This document shows, in pieces, positions 54,571 to 62,747 of a stretch of DNA of 64,000 bases; within the stretch, counting starts at the first letter, position 1; the number at the start of each line of letters is the position of its first letter. Where the stretch lies: positions 1,958,501 through 2,022,500 of the forward strand of contig NZ_BTFW01000001.1 in NCBI RefSeq assembly GCF_033242265.1. The letters run 5' to 3'. The translations under genes and the position numbers were made by a program. Below the pieces are notes generated by a model that was given only the letters and a program-made list of their open reading frames with translations, made no database searches and was not told the DNA's origin. The stretch is from Novosphingobium sp. IK01 (lineage in GTDB: Bacteria; Pseudomonadota; Alphaproteobacteria; Sphingomonadales; Sphingomonadaceae).

Positions 54571-56157
54571 ATGGACGAGATATTTTTGGGCCTGACCACG
54601 AAGGGCACCCGCGAAACCCTCCTGCTCAATCGCGCCAACCGCCATGGCCTGATCGCGGGGGCGACCGGCACCGGCAAGACGGTGACGCTCCAGGGCATCG
54701 CCGAACAGTTCAGCCGCGCCGGGGTGCCGGTGTTCCTGGCCGATGTGAAGGGCGATCTTTCGGGCATCGCCATGCCCGGCAGCCCGACCTTCAAGCACGC
54801 CGCCACGCTCGAACAGCGGGCGAAGGATCTGGGCATCGCCGACTATGCCTATGCCGCCTGCCCGGCGGTGTTCTGGGATCTCTATGGCGAGCAGGGTCAC
54901 CCGATCCGCACGACGATCTCGGAAATGGGGCCGCTGCTGCTTTCGCGGCTGATGGGCCTCAACGACACGCAGGAAGGCGTGCTGACGATCGCCTTCCGCT
55001 ATGCCGACAACAATGGCCTGCTGCTGATCGACCTGCCCGACCTTCAGGCCGTGCTGGCCGCCTGCGCGCAGGATGCGGGCGCCCTCGCCCTCAAATACGG
55101 CAATGTCACCAAGGCCAGCGTCGGGGCGATCCAGCGCCAGTTGCTCGGCCTCGAAAGCCAGGGGGCGGACCGTTTCTTTGGCGAGCCCGCCTTCGAGATC
55201 AACGATTTCCTCCATGTCGACGAAAACGGGCAGGGCCTCGTCAACGTGCTGGCCGCCGACAAGCTGATGCAGAGCCCCAAGCTCTACGCCACGTTCCTGC
55301 TCTGGCTGCTCTCCGAACTGTTCGAGGCGCTCCCCGAAGTGGGCGACCCGGACAAGCCGCGTCTGGTGTTCTTCTTCGACGAGGCCCACCTGCTGTTCGA
55401 CGACGCGCCCGACGCGCTGATGGACAAAGTCGAACAGGTCGTCCGCCTGATCCGTTCCAAGGGCGTGGGCGTCTATTTCGTGACGCAAAACCCCATCGAC
55501 ATTCCCGAAAAGGTCGCCGGGCAGCTGGGCAACCGCGTGCAACATGCGCTGCGCGCGTTCACCCCGCGCGACCAGAAAGCCATCCGCGCCGCCGCCGAAA
55601 CCTTCCGCATCAACCCCGATCTCGACGTGGGCAAGGCGATCATCGAACTCAAGGTGGGCGAGGCGCTGGTTTCCACGCTCGACGCGCAAGGCGCGCCCGG
55701 CATTGTCGAGCGCACGCTGATCGCCCCGCCGCGCTCGCGCCTCGGGCCGGTCAGTGCGCCCGAACGCGCCGCGATCCAGTCCGCCAGCCCGTTTGGCGGC
55801 AAGTACGACGTGGCCGTCAACCGCGAAAGCGCCGCCGAAGTGCTGGCCCAGAAGGCTGCTGACGCCGCCGCCGCCGCGCGCACGGTCGCCGAACAGGGCG
55901 AAGCAGCCCAGCGCGCCCAGCCGCGCCAGTCGCCCTCGCTGTGGGAAGACGTGGGCCGCAAGGCCGGGCGGGCGGCGATGGGCGCGGTTGCCAGCTCAGC
56001 AGGCGCGGTGATCGCCGCCGAACTGGCGGGCAAGAAATCGCGGGCCCAACCCGTGGCGAGCGGGGCCACCGCGATGATCGGCTCGATCGCCACGAGCCTT
56101 GGCGGCGAGGCGCTGGGCCGTTTCGCGCGCGGGCTGCTGGGCGGCCTGCTGCGCTGA
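54571..56157 (+). CDS. HerA-like/DUF853 P-loop ATPase
   Basis: 528 residues. Walker A GATGTGKT lies at 30-37 and Walker B LVFFFDEAH at 265-273, with FVTQNPIDIP and NRVQHALRAFTPRDQ further on, the pattern of the DUF853 branch of HerA/FtsK-like ATPases. The core ends near 410; the tail is Ala/Gln-rich, then a Gly/Ala-rich hydrophobic segment (GRAAMGAVASSAGAVIAAEL) that may associate with the membrane. Function of this branch is not established. No NurA-like nuclease gene is nearby, which argues against a DNA-repair pair here. It diverges from pabBC. Confidence 0.9.
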   Translation: MDEIFLGLTTKGTRETLLLNRANRHGLIAGATGTGKTVTLQGIAEQFSRAGVPVFLADVKGDLSGIAMPGSPTFKHAATLEQRAKDLGIADYAYAACPAVFWDLYGEQGHPIRTTISEMGPLLLSRLMGLNDTQEGVLTIAFRYADNNGLLLIDLPDLQAVLAACAQDAGALALKYGNVTKASVGAIQRQLLGLESQGADRFFGEPAFEINDFLHVDENGQGLVNVLAADKLMQSPKLYATFLLWLLSELFEALPEVGDPDKPRLVFFFDEAHLLFDDAPDALMDKVEQVVRLIRSKGVGVYFVTQNPIDIPEKVAGQLGNRVQHALRAFTPRDQKAIRAAAETFRINPDLDVGKAIIELKVGEALVSTLDAQGAPGIVERTLIAPPRSRLGPVSAPERAAIQSASPFGGKYDVAVNRESAAEVLAQKAADAAAAARTVAEQGEAAQRAQPRQSPSLWEDVGRKAGRAAMGAVASSAGAVIAAELAGKKSRAQPVASGATAMIGSIATSLGGEALGRFARGLLGGLLR

Positions 56158-56332
56158 ACCGGGGGCTGGGGCAGCCCTGTTCGCCGGCCACAGGCAGATG
56201 CCCGGCCACAGGCTGCCCTTCCCCTGCCATGCTGTTGGCAGAAAACCCGGCGCCGTTCGTCGAAACAGGTTGCTGCTGCAACGAGCGAACGGCAAGCAGG
56301 CGCCAATTGCTTTTTCGCATGAAAGGACCCCC

Positions 56333-59005
56333 ATGCGCGCCCTGCTTCTTGCCGCCACGATGCTGGCTGGCACTTTTGCCGCCACCCCGACCCTTGCGGC
56401 TGAAAAGCCCGCCACCCCGGCGGCGGCTGCCCTTCCCGCCGATGCAGGCGCCATGCCCGAGGGCAAGCTGGGCAATCAGGTCGTGCCCAAGGCCTATCGC
56501 CTCGACTTCAACCTCGACCCGGCGCAGGACCGCTTTTCGGGCCACACCGAAATCGACGTGACCGTCAACCAGCCGGGCCGCTATGTGTGGATGCACGGGC
56601 GCGATCTGGCGGTGAAGACCGTGGCCGCCAAAGTGGGCACCCGCACGATCCCCGGCACCTTCCGTCAGGCCGACGAGACCGGCGTTGCCCTGCTGACCTT
56701 TGCGCAGCCCCTGCCCGCAGGCGCGGTGACGCTCGTGTTCGACTATGACGCGGCGTTCAACGGCGGCCCCACCGGCCTGTTCCACGTCCATGTCGACAAC
56801 CAGTGGTACAGCTGGAGCCAGTTCGAATCGATCGACGCGCGCGCCGCGTTCCCTGCCTTCGACCAGCCCGGCTTCAAGACGCCCTATACCGTCACCATCA
56901 CCACCCCGGCGGGCCAGCGCGCGGTCAGCAACGCGCCCGAGGTTTCCACCACGACGACCGGCACCAAAACGGTCCACCACTTCGCCCCGACCCTGCCGCT
57001 GCCCAGCTACCTCGTGGCGGTCATGGCCGGGCCGTTCGTGAGCGTTGATGGCGCCATTCCCGCCGATGCCCAGCGTGCGCGCCCCTTGCCGCTGCGCGTG
57101 ATCTCCACCCGCCCCAATGCCGACAAGCTGACGTTCGCGCTCGAAGGCACCAAGGGCATCGTCACCCACCTCGAAAATTATTTCGGGCAGGCGTTCCCGT
57201 TCCCCAAGCTCGACCAGATCACCGCGCCGATCATGCCGGGCGCGATGGAGAACGCGGGCGCCGACCTCTACGAGGATTCGCTGCTCGCCCTCGATGATCA
57301 CGCCTCGACCGCGCAGAAGCGCGGCTTTGGCATGGTCGTGGCCCACGAACTGGCGCACCAGTGGTTCGGCGACATGGTCAGCCCGGCCTGGTGGGACGAC
57401 ATCTGGCTCAACGAGAGCTTTGCCAACTGGATGGGCTTCCGCATCGGCAACGAATGGCGCCCCGATCTCAACATCGGCGCTGGCGCGCTGGCCGAAGGCT
57501 TTTCGGCAATGGGCACCGACGCCCTGCTCGCGGGCCGTCCGATCCACCAGCCGATCGCCCGCAACGCCCAGATCGACGCCGCCTTCGACACGATCACGTA
57601 TGGCAAGGGCGGCCATGTCGTGGCGATGATCGCCGCGTTCATGGGCGATACCAAGTTCCGCGACGGCGTGCGCGGCTACATGGCCAGGCACCGCTATGGC
57701 AATGCCAGCACGGCCGACTTCTTCGGCGCGATGGCCGATGCGGCGGGCGATCCGCGCATCCTGCCCGCGATGCAGAGCTTCACCGACCAGCAGGGCGTGC
57801 CGCTCGTCACGTTCGCGCCCGCCGGCAAGGGCAAGTGGACTGCCACGCAGAGCCGCTACGTGCGTCTGGGCACGCAGGCGCCCGACCAGACCTGGGGCGT
57901 GCCGCTGTGCCTGCGTCAGGGCGATGCGCGCGCCTGCGAACTGCTGGTCGACAAGACCGCCACGGTCTCCATCGATGGCAAGGGCGCGCTGATGCCCAAT
58001 GCCGGGGGCACCGGCTATTACCGCTTCGAGCTTCCCGCCGCGCAGTGGGACGCGCTGATCGCGCAAGGCGCGAGCCTGCCCGGTGGCGAGGCGCTGGCCC
58101 TGTCCGACAGCCTTTCGGCCAGCTTCCAGGCCGGTCGCGCCAGCCCTGCCCAGCTTGTCGCCGCCGCCCGTACGCTGGGGGCCAATCCCGACAGCTATGC
58201 CAGCGACGAGGCCACCACGCTGCTCTCCAGCCTCGATGATCGCGGCCTGCTGACCCCGGCGGCCCATGCCGGGCTCACCCGTCTGGCCAGCGAGATCCGC
58301 AAGCCCCAGCTCGCCAAGCTGGGCTTCGATCCGCGCAAGGGCGCCCATCTGGCCGACGATCCCGACACGCAGCAGCGCCGCGTGGCGCTCGTCGCCGAAC
58401 TGGCCAATGTGGCCGAAGACGCCGCCACCAATGCCACGCTGACCAAGGCTGCCGACGGCTTCCTGACCGGCGATGCCGCCGCGCTCGATCCCTCGTTCTA
58501 CAACAGCGCGTTCAAGGCCTGGCTCAAGGTCCATGGGGTGGACGGCGCCAGGCGCCTGATGGAAACCGCGCTGTCTTCCGAAGATCCGCTGCTGCGCCCG
58601 GCGGCCCTGCGCGCCATCGGCCGCAGCAACGATCCTGCCGTGGCCAAGTGGCTGCTGGAGGACTTTTCGGACAAGCGCCTGCGCGTGAACGAAAAGCTGA
58701 TGGGCGTGGCCCTCACCATCGCCAGCCCCGCCACGCGCGACTATGGCTTTGGCTGGGCCAATGCCCATATCGACAGCCTGCTGGCGAGCGGCGCGGGCAT
58801 CTTCCTGACCCGCAGCCTGCCGCAAGTGGTCAGCGGCTTCTGCTCGACCGACAAGGCCAAGGCGATCGCCGCCTGGCGTCCGCACTTCGCCAACAACTCG
58901 GGCGCGCTCGAACTCGAACGCGCGATCGAGCGGGTCAACGACTGCGCCGTCCTCAAGGACCAGCGCGCCGCCGACCTCTCGGCCACGCTGGCTGCGGTCA
59001 GGTAA
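56333..59005 (+). CDS. Exported M1-family aminopeptidase
   Basis: 890 residues from ATG at 56333 after AAAGGA. A Sec signal ends near TPTLAAE (23). Substrate-binding GAMEN is at 303-307 and the zinc site HELAH (338-342) with Glu361 in WLNESFANW is intact. A beta-sandwich and a long helical C-terminal domain (~560-890) complete the four-domain fold. M1 enzymes remove N-terminal residues from peptides; a signal peptide makes this one periplasmic or secreted. Readings from 56099 would run through upstream non-coding sequence. Confidence 0.94.
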   Translation: MRALLLAATMLAGTFAATPTLAAEKPATPAAAALPADAGAMPEGKLGNQVVPKAYRLDFNLDPAQDRFSGHTEIDVTVNQPGRYVWMHGRDLAVKTVAAKVGTRTIPGTFRQADETGVALLTFAQPLPAGAVTLVFDYDAAFNGGPTGLFHVHVDNQWYSWSQFESIDARAAFPAFDQPGFKTPYTVTITTPAGQRAVSNAPEVSTTTTGTKTVHHFAPTLPLPSYLVAVMAGPFVSVDGAIPADAQRARPLPLRVISTRPNADKLTFALEGTKGIVTHLENYFGQAFPFPKLDQITAPIMPGAMENAGADLYEDSLLALDDHASTAQKRGFGMVVAHELAHQWFGDMVSPAWWDDIWLNESFANWMGFRIGNEWRPDLNIGAGALAEGFSAMGTDALLAGRPIHQPIARNAQIDAAFDTITYGKGGHVVAMIAAFMGDTKFRDGVRGYMARHRYGNASTADFFGAMADAAGDPRILPAMQSFTDQQGVPLVTFAPAGKGKWTATQSRYVRLGTQAPDQTWGVPLCLRQGDARACELLVDKTATVSIDGKGALMPNAGGTGYYRFELPAAQWDALIAQGASLPGGEALALSDSLSASFQAGRASPAQLVAAARTLGANPDSYASDEATTLLSSLDDRGLLTPAAHAGLTRLASEIRKPQLAKLGFDPRKGAHLADDPDTQQRRVALVAELANVAEDAATNATLTKAADGFLTGDAAALDPSFYNSAFKAWLKVHGVDGARRLMETALSSEDPLLRPAALRAIGRSNDPAVAKWLLEDFSDKRLRVNEKLMGVALTIASPATRDYGFGWANAHIDSLLASGAGIFLTRSLPQVVSGFCSTDKAKAIAAWRPHFANNSGALELERAIERVNDCAVLKDQRAADLSATLAAVR

Positions 59006-59011
59006 GGCGCT

Positions 59012-59036
59012 GGCGCGGGGGTGTGTCCCCCGCGCC
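59012..59036 (+). terminator. Hairpin terminator of the M1 aminopeptidase
   Basis: Perfect 10 bp stem GGCGCGGGGG / CCCCCGCGCC with a 5-base loop, beginning seven bases after the stop and followed by gtctttg. Position and strength fit an intrinsic terminator with a weak T-run. Confidence 0.65.
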
Positions 59037-59073
59037 GTCTTTGCCTGAGCGGCCTTCAGGGGCCCCAAAACCA

Positions 59074-59106
59074 AAAACGGCGCCTTTCGTGGGAAGGCGC
59101 CGTTTT
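59074..59106 (-). terminator. Terminator of the ctaB-ctaE transcript
   Basis: AAAACGGCGCCTT (59074-59086) pairs with AAGGCGCCGTTTT (59094-59106). On the minus strand, coming from ctaE, the stem ends in a T-run extended by ttttggttttgg, so it should end that operon. On the + strand there are only four Ts. Confidence 0.8.
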
Positions 59107-59153
59107 CGCGTGAACCAGGGATTGCCGGTTCAGAAAAGATGATCCGAAGGTGC

Positions 59154-59978
59154 CTATTCGACCACGGCCCCCCAGTTGCCCCAGACATAGATCGCCACGA
59201 ACAGGAACAGCCAGACCACGTCGACAAAGTGCCAGTACCACGCCGCCGCTTCGAGCCCGAAATGCTGGCGCGGGGTGAATTCGCCCCGTTCGGCGCGAAC
59301 CCAGCACACGAACAGGAAGATCGTGCCGATGATCACATGGAAGCCGTGGAACCCGGTCGCCATGAAAAAGGCCGAACCATACGTGTTCTTGCCAAAGGCA
59401 AACGGCGCGTGGGCATATTCGTAGACCTGGATCGAGGTGAACAGCAGGCCCAGCAGGATGGTGATGCCCAGCCCCTGCTTGAGGCTGCGCCGGTCGCCCT
59501 CGATCAGGGCACGGTGCGCCCAGGTCAGGGTCGTGCCCGAACAGAGCAGGATCAGCGTGTTGAGCAGCGGCAGGTCGAAGGCATTGATGACATGCGTGAT
59601 CGCCTTGGGCGGCCAGACCCCGCCGATGACATCGGTGTTGACCGTGCTGGGGAACAGCGAGAAATCGAAGAAGGCCCAGAACCAGCCGACGAAGAACATC
59701 ACCTCCGAGGCGATGAACAGGATCATGCCATAGCGCTGGTGCAACTGGACCACCGGGGTATGATCGCCCGCGCGCGCCTCGGCCAGAACCTTGCCCCACC
59801 ACGAAAACATCGTGAGGACAACACCCAGCAGCCCGAGCAGCATGATCTGGAGGCCGCCTGCCATGGCATGCATGAACAGCACGCCGCCACTGGTCATCAC
59901 CAGGGCCGACATGGCCCCCATGAACGGCCAGATATCGGGCGGGAGGATGTGATAGTCGTGGTTCTTCGCGCCAGCCAT
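59154..59978 (-). CDS. ctaE: Cytochrome c oxidase subunit III
   Basis: 274 residues with seven membrane segments, the full-length aa3-type form. Conserved pieces are NHDYHILPPDIWPFMGA at the start, SEVMFFVGWFWAFF, and the C-terminal HFGLEAAAWYWHFVDVVWLFLF, which holds the His and Glu typical of subunit III. It stabilises the oxidase and its proton uptake. It is last in ctaB-(small protein)-ctaG-ctaE; its usual next genes DUF983 and SURF1 are 22 kb away. Confidence 0.96.
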   Translation of the reverse strand: MAGAKNHDYHILPPDIWPFMGAMSALVMTSGGVLFMHAMAGGLQIMLLGLLGVVLTMFSWWGKVLAEARAGDHTPVVQLHQRYGMILFIASEVMFFVGWFWAFFDFSLFPSTVNTDVIGGVWPPKAITHVINAFDLPLLNTLILLCSGTTLTWAHRALIEGDRRSLKQGLGITILLGLLFTSIQVYEYAHAPFAFGKNTYGSAFFMATGFHGFHVIIGTIFLFVCWVRAERGEFTPRQHFGLEAAAWYWHFVDVVWLFLFVAIYVWGNWGAVVE

Positions 59979-60087
59979 GATCGCGTTCTTCCCCCAGTCT
60001 GTCCGGTCTTGCCCCCGCGCGCACGGGCGCGGGCTGCCGGTTATGTACTGAAATTCTTTTCTACCGGTCGCATCAGGCCCGGTAAAG

Positions 60088-60687
60088 TCAATTCGCGGCT
60101 TCGAGGAAGGTGTAGCTCAAGGTGATTTCGGGGGTCTGGCGGGCATTGGGATCGTCGAGAATGGCCGGATCGACATAGTAGATCACCGGCATGCGCACTT
60201 CCTGCCCCGGCTCAAGCTTTTGTTCGTTAAAGCAGAAGCACTGGATCTTGTGAAAATAGGCGCCGGTCTGCTCGGGCGTGACGTTGAACACGGCCCGGCC
60301 CGTAATCGGCCTATCCGCATTGTTGCGTGCGGTGAAGAAAGCGATTTTTCGCTCGCCGATTCGCCCGTCCTGCGTGACCTGTTGGGGGCGGAACGTCCAG
60401 GGCAGGCCCGGCGCGACATTGGCATCGAAGCGCACGGTAATCGGCGCGCCCGTGGCCCTGACGGTAGCCGCCTGCGCGGCGCTGGCGCGCTGGGTGGTCC
60501 CGGCAAAGCCCGTGGCCTGACAGAACATCCGGTAAAGCGGCACCGCCGCATAGCCGAGCCCCATCATGGCGAGCGCAGCCCCGGCGGCGATCAGGCCGAC
60601 CTTGCGGTTGGCGCGCGCGGCATCATGGGGAGGTGGTGGCGGTGGTGGTGATGGTGCCTGTGGCGGTATCTGCGGCGTGCTGGCCAT
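60088..60687 (-). CDS. ctaG: Cytochrome c oxidase copper chaperone CtaG/Cox11
   Basis: 199 residues. It delivers copper to the CuB centre of subunit I. A Pro-rich cytoplasmic tail (residues 7-20 are mostly Pro) precedes one membrane helix (~30-48) and a periplasmic immunoglobulin-like domain. The copper-binding CFCF motif is at 150-153 and the juxtamembrane Cys56 is present. The order ctaB-small protein-ctaG-ctaE matches oxidase clusters in other alphaproteobacteria. Confidence 0.96.
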   Translation of the reverse strand: MASTPQIPPQAPSPPPPPPPHDAARANRKVGLIAAGAALAMMGLGYAAVPLYRMFCQATGFAGTTQRASAAQAATVRATGAPITVRFDANVAPGLPWTFRPQQVTQDGRIGERKIAFFTARNNADRPITGRAVFNVTPEQTGAYFHKIQCFCFNEQKLEPGQEVRMPVIYYVDPAILDDPNARQTPEITLSYTFLEAAN

Positions 60688-60744
60688 CGATCATGTCCTC
60701 CCCGGCTGGCGGCGCTCTGCGGCGCCTGCACACAGGACCGGGCA

Positions 60745-60978
60745 TCACGGACGATGGCTGGCCTGCACCCCCAGTTTGGCGATGGTGATCGCGAAAAACA
60801 ACACCACAAGCGCGCCCAGCAGCAGGCCCAGCGCCCGGTTGCGCGCCTTCTGGCGGGCGCGGAAGGCCTCCAGATCGAAAGTCTCCGGGGTCTCCGGCGC
60901 CTGAGCCGGTGCTGATTCCGGCGCCTCAGGCGGTTTCCGGGCGCCCAGCACTTTGTCGACAGGCCGGTCCGCGTCCAT
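60745..60978 (-). CDS. Small single-pass membrane protein of the oxidase cluster (CoxF-like)
   Basis: 77 residues: an acidic Pro/Glu-rich N-terminus, then one membrane helix at ~49-68 (ALGLLLGALVVLFFAITIAKL). Small proteins of this size between ctaB and ctaG are standard in alphaproteobacterial oxidase operons and sometimes called CoxF; their role is unknown. ATG overlaps the ctaB stop (TGATG), so it is translationally coupled. Confidence 0.85.
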   Translation of the reverse strand: MDADRPVDKVLGARKPPEAPESAPAQAPETPETFDLEAFRARQKARNRALGLLLGALVVLFFAITIAKLGVQASHRP

Positions 60979-61895
60979 CAGATCCAGCCCTGCATCGCGG
61001 CCAGACGGTCCACCACCAGCGCGCCGAACAGCGCAAAGAGATAGAGGATCGAATAGCCGAACAACTGCTTTTCAGGCTTCATGCGGTCATCGGGCACGCT
61101 CGTGCGCAGGCCCACCCGCGTGGCCAGCGCAAGGAAGCCGAGCCCCAGCACGACCGCCGCGACACCATAGATCGCCCCCGTGCCGCCCAGCCACCACGGC
61201 GCCACCGTGACCGGCAGCAGCGCGAGCGTATAGACCAGAATATGCCGCCGCGTGACCTTCTCGCCCGCCACGACCGGCAGCATCGGAATGCCCACTTTGG
61301 CGTAATCGGTCTTCACGAACAGCGCGAGCGCCCAGAAATGCGGCGGCGTCCACATGAAGATGATCAGGAACAGCAGGATCGGCATCAGCGTGATGTGGCC
61401 GGTGACAGCCACCCAGCCGATCAGCGGCGGGAAGGCGCCCGCGCCCCCGCCGATCACGATGTTCTGCGGCGTGCGCGGCTTGAGCCAGACGGTATAGATC
61501 CACGAATAATAGAAGATCGAAACCGCCAGAATGCTGGCCGCCAGCCAGCCATTGGCCAGGCCCATCACGACGACCGCCCCGCCCGACAGGGCAAAGCCGA
61601 AATCGCGGGCCGAGTCGCGGTCCATGCGCCCGGAGGGCAGCGGCCGCCTGGCCGTGCGCTTCATCCCCGCGTCGATGTCCGCTTCCCACCACTGGTTGAG
61701 AGCGGCGGCCCCGCCAGCCCCCACGGCGATGCACAGGATCGCCGTAAACGCCAGAATCGGATGGATTTCTCCGGGTGCGGCGAGAAGTCCGCACAGGCCC
61801 GTGAAGATCACCAGAGTCATCACGCGCGGCTTGGTCAGCGCAAAGAAATCCCGCCAGTCGGCAGGCATGCGCAGGGGAGTCGTGGCCAGTTCCAT
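60978..61895 (-). CDS. ctaB: Protoheme IX farnesyltransferase
   Basis: 305 residues from ATG at 61895. CtaB (haem O synthase) adds a farnesyl group to haem b, the first step to haem a. It is a multi-pass UbiA-family protein with [19 protein letters not shown], the diphosphate-binding [20 protein letters not shown] and the second motif region [23 protein letters not shown] (given in parts). It heads the ctaB-ctaG-ctaE run. The subunit I and II genes that normally precede it are not here; a TetR gene is. Confidence 0.96.
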   Translation of the reverse strand: MELATTPLRMPADWRDFFALTKPRVMTLVIFTGLCGLLAAPGEIHPILAFTAILCIAVGAGGAAALNQWWEADIDAGMKRTARRPLPSGRMDRDSARDFGFALSGGAVVVMGLANGWLAASILAVSIFYYSWIYTVWLKPRTPQNIVIGGGAGAFPPLIGWVAVTGHITLMPILLFLIIFMWTPPHFWALALFVKTDYAKVGIPMLPVVAGEKVTRRHILVYTLALLPVTVAPWWLGGTGAIYGVAAVVLGLGFLALATRVGLRTSVPDDRMKPEKQLFGYSILYLFALFGALVVDRLAAMQGWI

Positions 61896-62004
61896 TGTGG
61901 GGCGGCTATAGCAGCCCTGCCCCCGAGGAAAAGGGCTCAGGGCCCCCTTGGGCAATCTGTCCAATTGCGGCCCTCCCCTGCCTTGTACGGACAGGAAACA
62001 CCCA

Positions 62005-62607
62005 TCAGGGGGCAGCCGTCAACTGCTGATGCAGCGCGGCCACCATGTGCGCCCGCTCCGCCGGGTCGAGATCGCCGCGCTGGGCGACATAACGCAGCAG
62101 CGCATAGGCCTGATGGGCGCGCCACATCGCTTCGGCGGTACTGAAGCCCAGCGCCGCGAACTGGTCGGCCAGAAAGGCCGTGCGCACTTCGTCGACCGCC
62201 TGAACCGCGCTGCGCACGGGTTGCGAGCGGCGCGCCCAGCCCAGAATCGCCAGTTCCAGATCCGCCGCACGGGCCGCCGCGTCCGAACGCAGGGGAAGCT
62301 CCATCAGCCGCGCGATGCGCGCCCGCACGTCGGGTTCCTCGCGCGCGAGGCGTTCCTGCACCGCGAGCGTCGAGCGCTCGCGCCAGGTGTCCAGAACGGC
62401 GTCGAGCAGGGCGCCCCGGTCCTTGAAATGCCAGTAGAAACTGCCCTTCGAGGCCTTGAGGTCGACCGCCAGCTTTTCCACCCGCACTTGCTCGACACTG
62501 CTGTCGGCCATGACCCGAATGGCCGCCTCGATCCAGTCCGCGCGGCCCAGACGGCGCGGGGGCTGGTCAGCAGCAGGGGGCTCGGTCGGTGCGGGCGTCG
62601 GGGTCAT
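62005..62607 (-). CDS. TetR-family transcriptional regulator
   Basis: 200 residues. The helix-turn-helix lies around 38-66, with [19 protein letters not shown] as recognition region. The N-terminal ~18 residues are Pro-rich and unconserved. It diverges from the acyl-CoA dehydrogenase gene with a palindrome between them, so repression of that gene and itself, with an acyl-CoA or related ligand, is a reasonable inference. Confidence 0.9.
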   Translation of the reverse strand: MTPTPAPTEPPAADQPPRRLGRADWIEAAIRVMADSSVEQVRVEKLAVDLKASKGSFYWHFKDRGALLDAVLDTWRERSTLAVQERLAREEPDVRARIARLMELPLRSDAAARAADLELAILGWARRSQPVRSAVQAVDEVRTAFLADQFAALGFSTAEAMWRAHQAYALLRYVAQRGDLDPAERAHMVAALHQQLTAAP

Positions 62608-62671
62608 CGCGGTGATCTAGGCGGCGTCGCCACCGCGCGCAACAGCCCCCTTGACCGATCCCCCCGCCCTT

Positions 62672-62689
62672 CCATACGATAGCGTATGG
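62672..62689. promoter_or_regulatory. Palindrome between TetR and acyl-CoA dehydrogenase genes
   Basis: CCATACG-ATAG-CGTATGG, 7 bp arms and a 4-base centre, lies between the two divergent start codons. It fits a TetR operator. Its centre acgatag and the following gagagggccgg also match the central hairpin of the repeats at 18.5 and 22.3 kb, so it could instead be a shortened copy of that repeat. Confidence 0.5.
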
Positions 62690-62747
62690 AGAGAGGGCCG
62701 GCGTTCCGCACGACCGGCAGACAGAGCAAAAAAGGATCAGCCGCCCG

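Noticed and set aside
55817..59227. 1136-codon minus strand frame opposite the HerA-like and M1 peptidase genes
   Set aside because: Both + strand genes have intact active sites; the antisense frame is a composition artefact.
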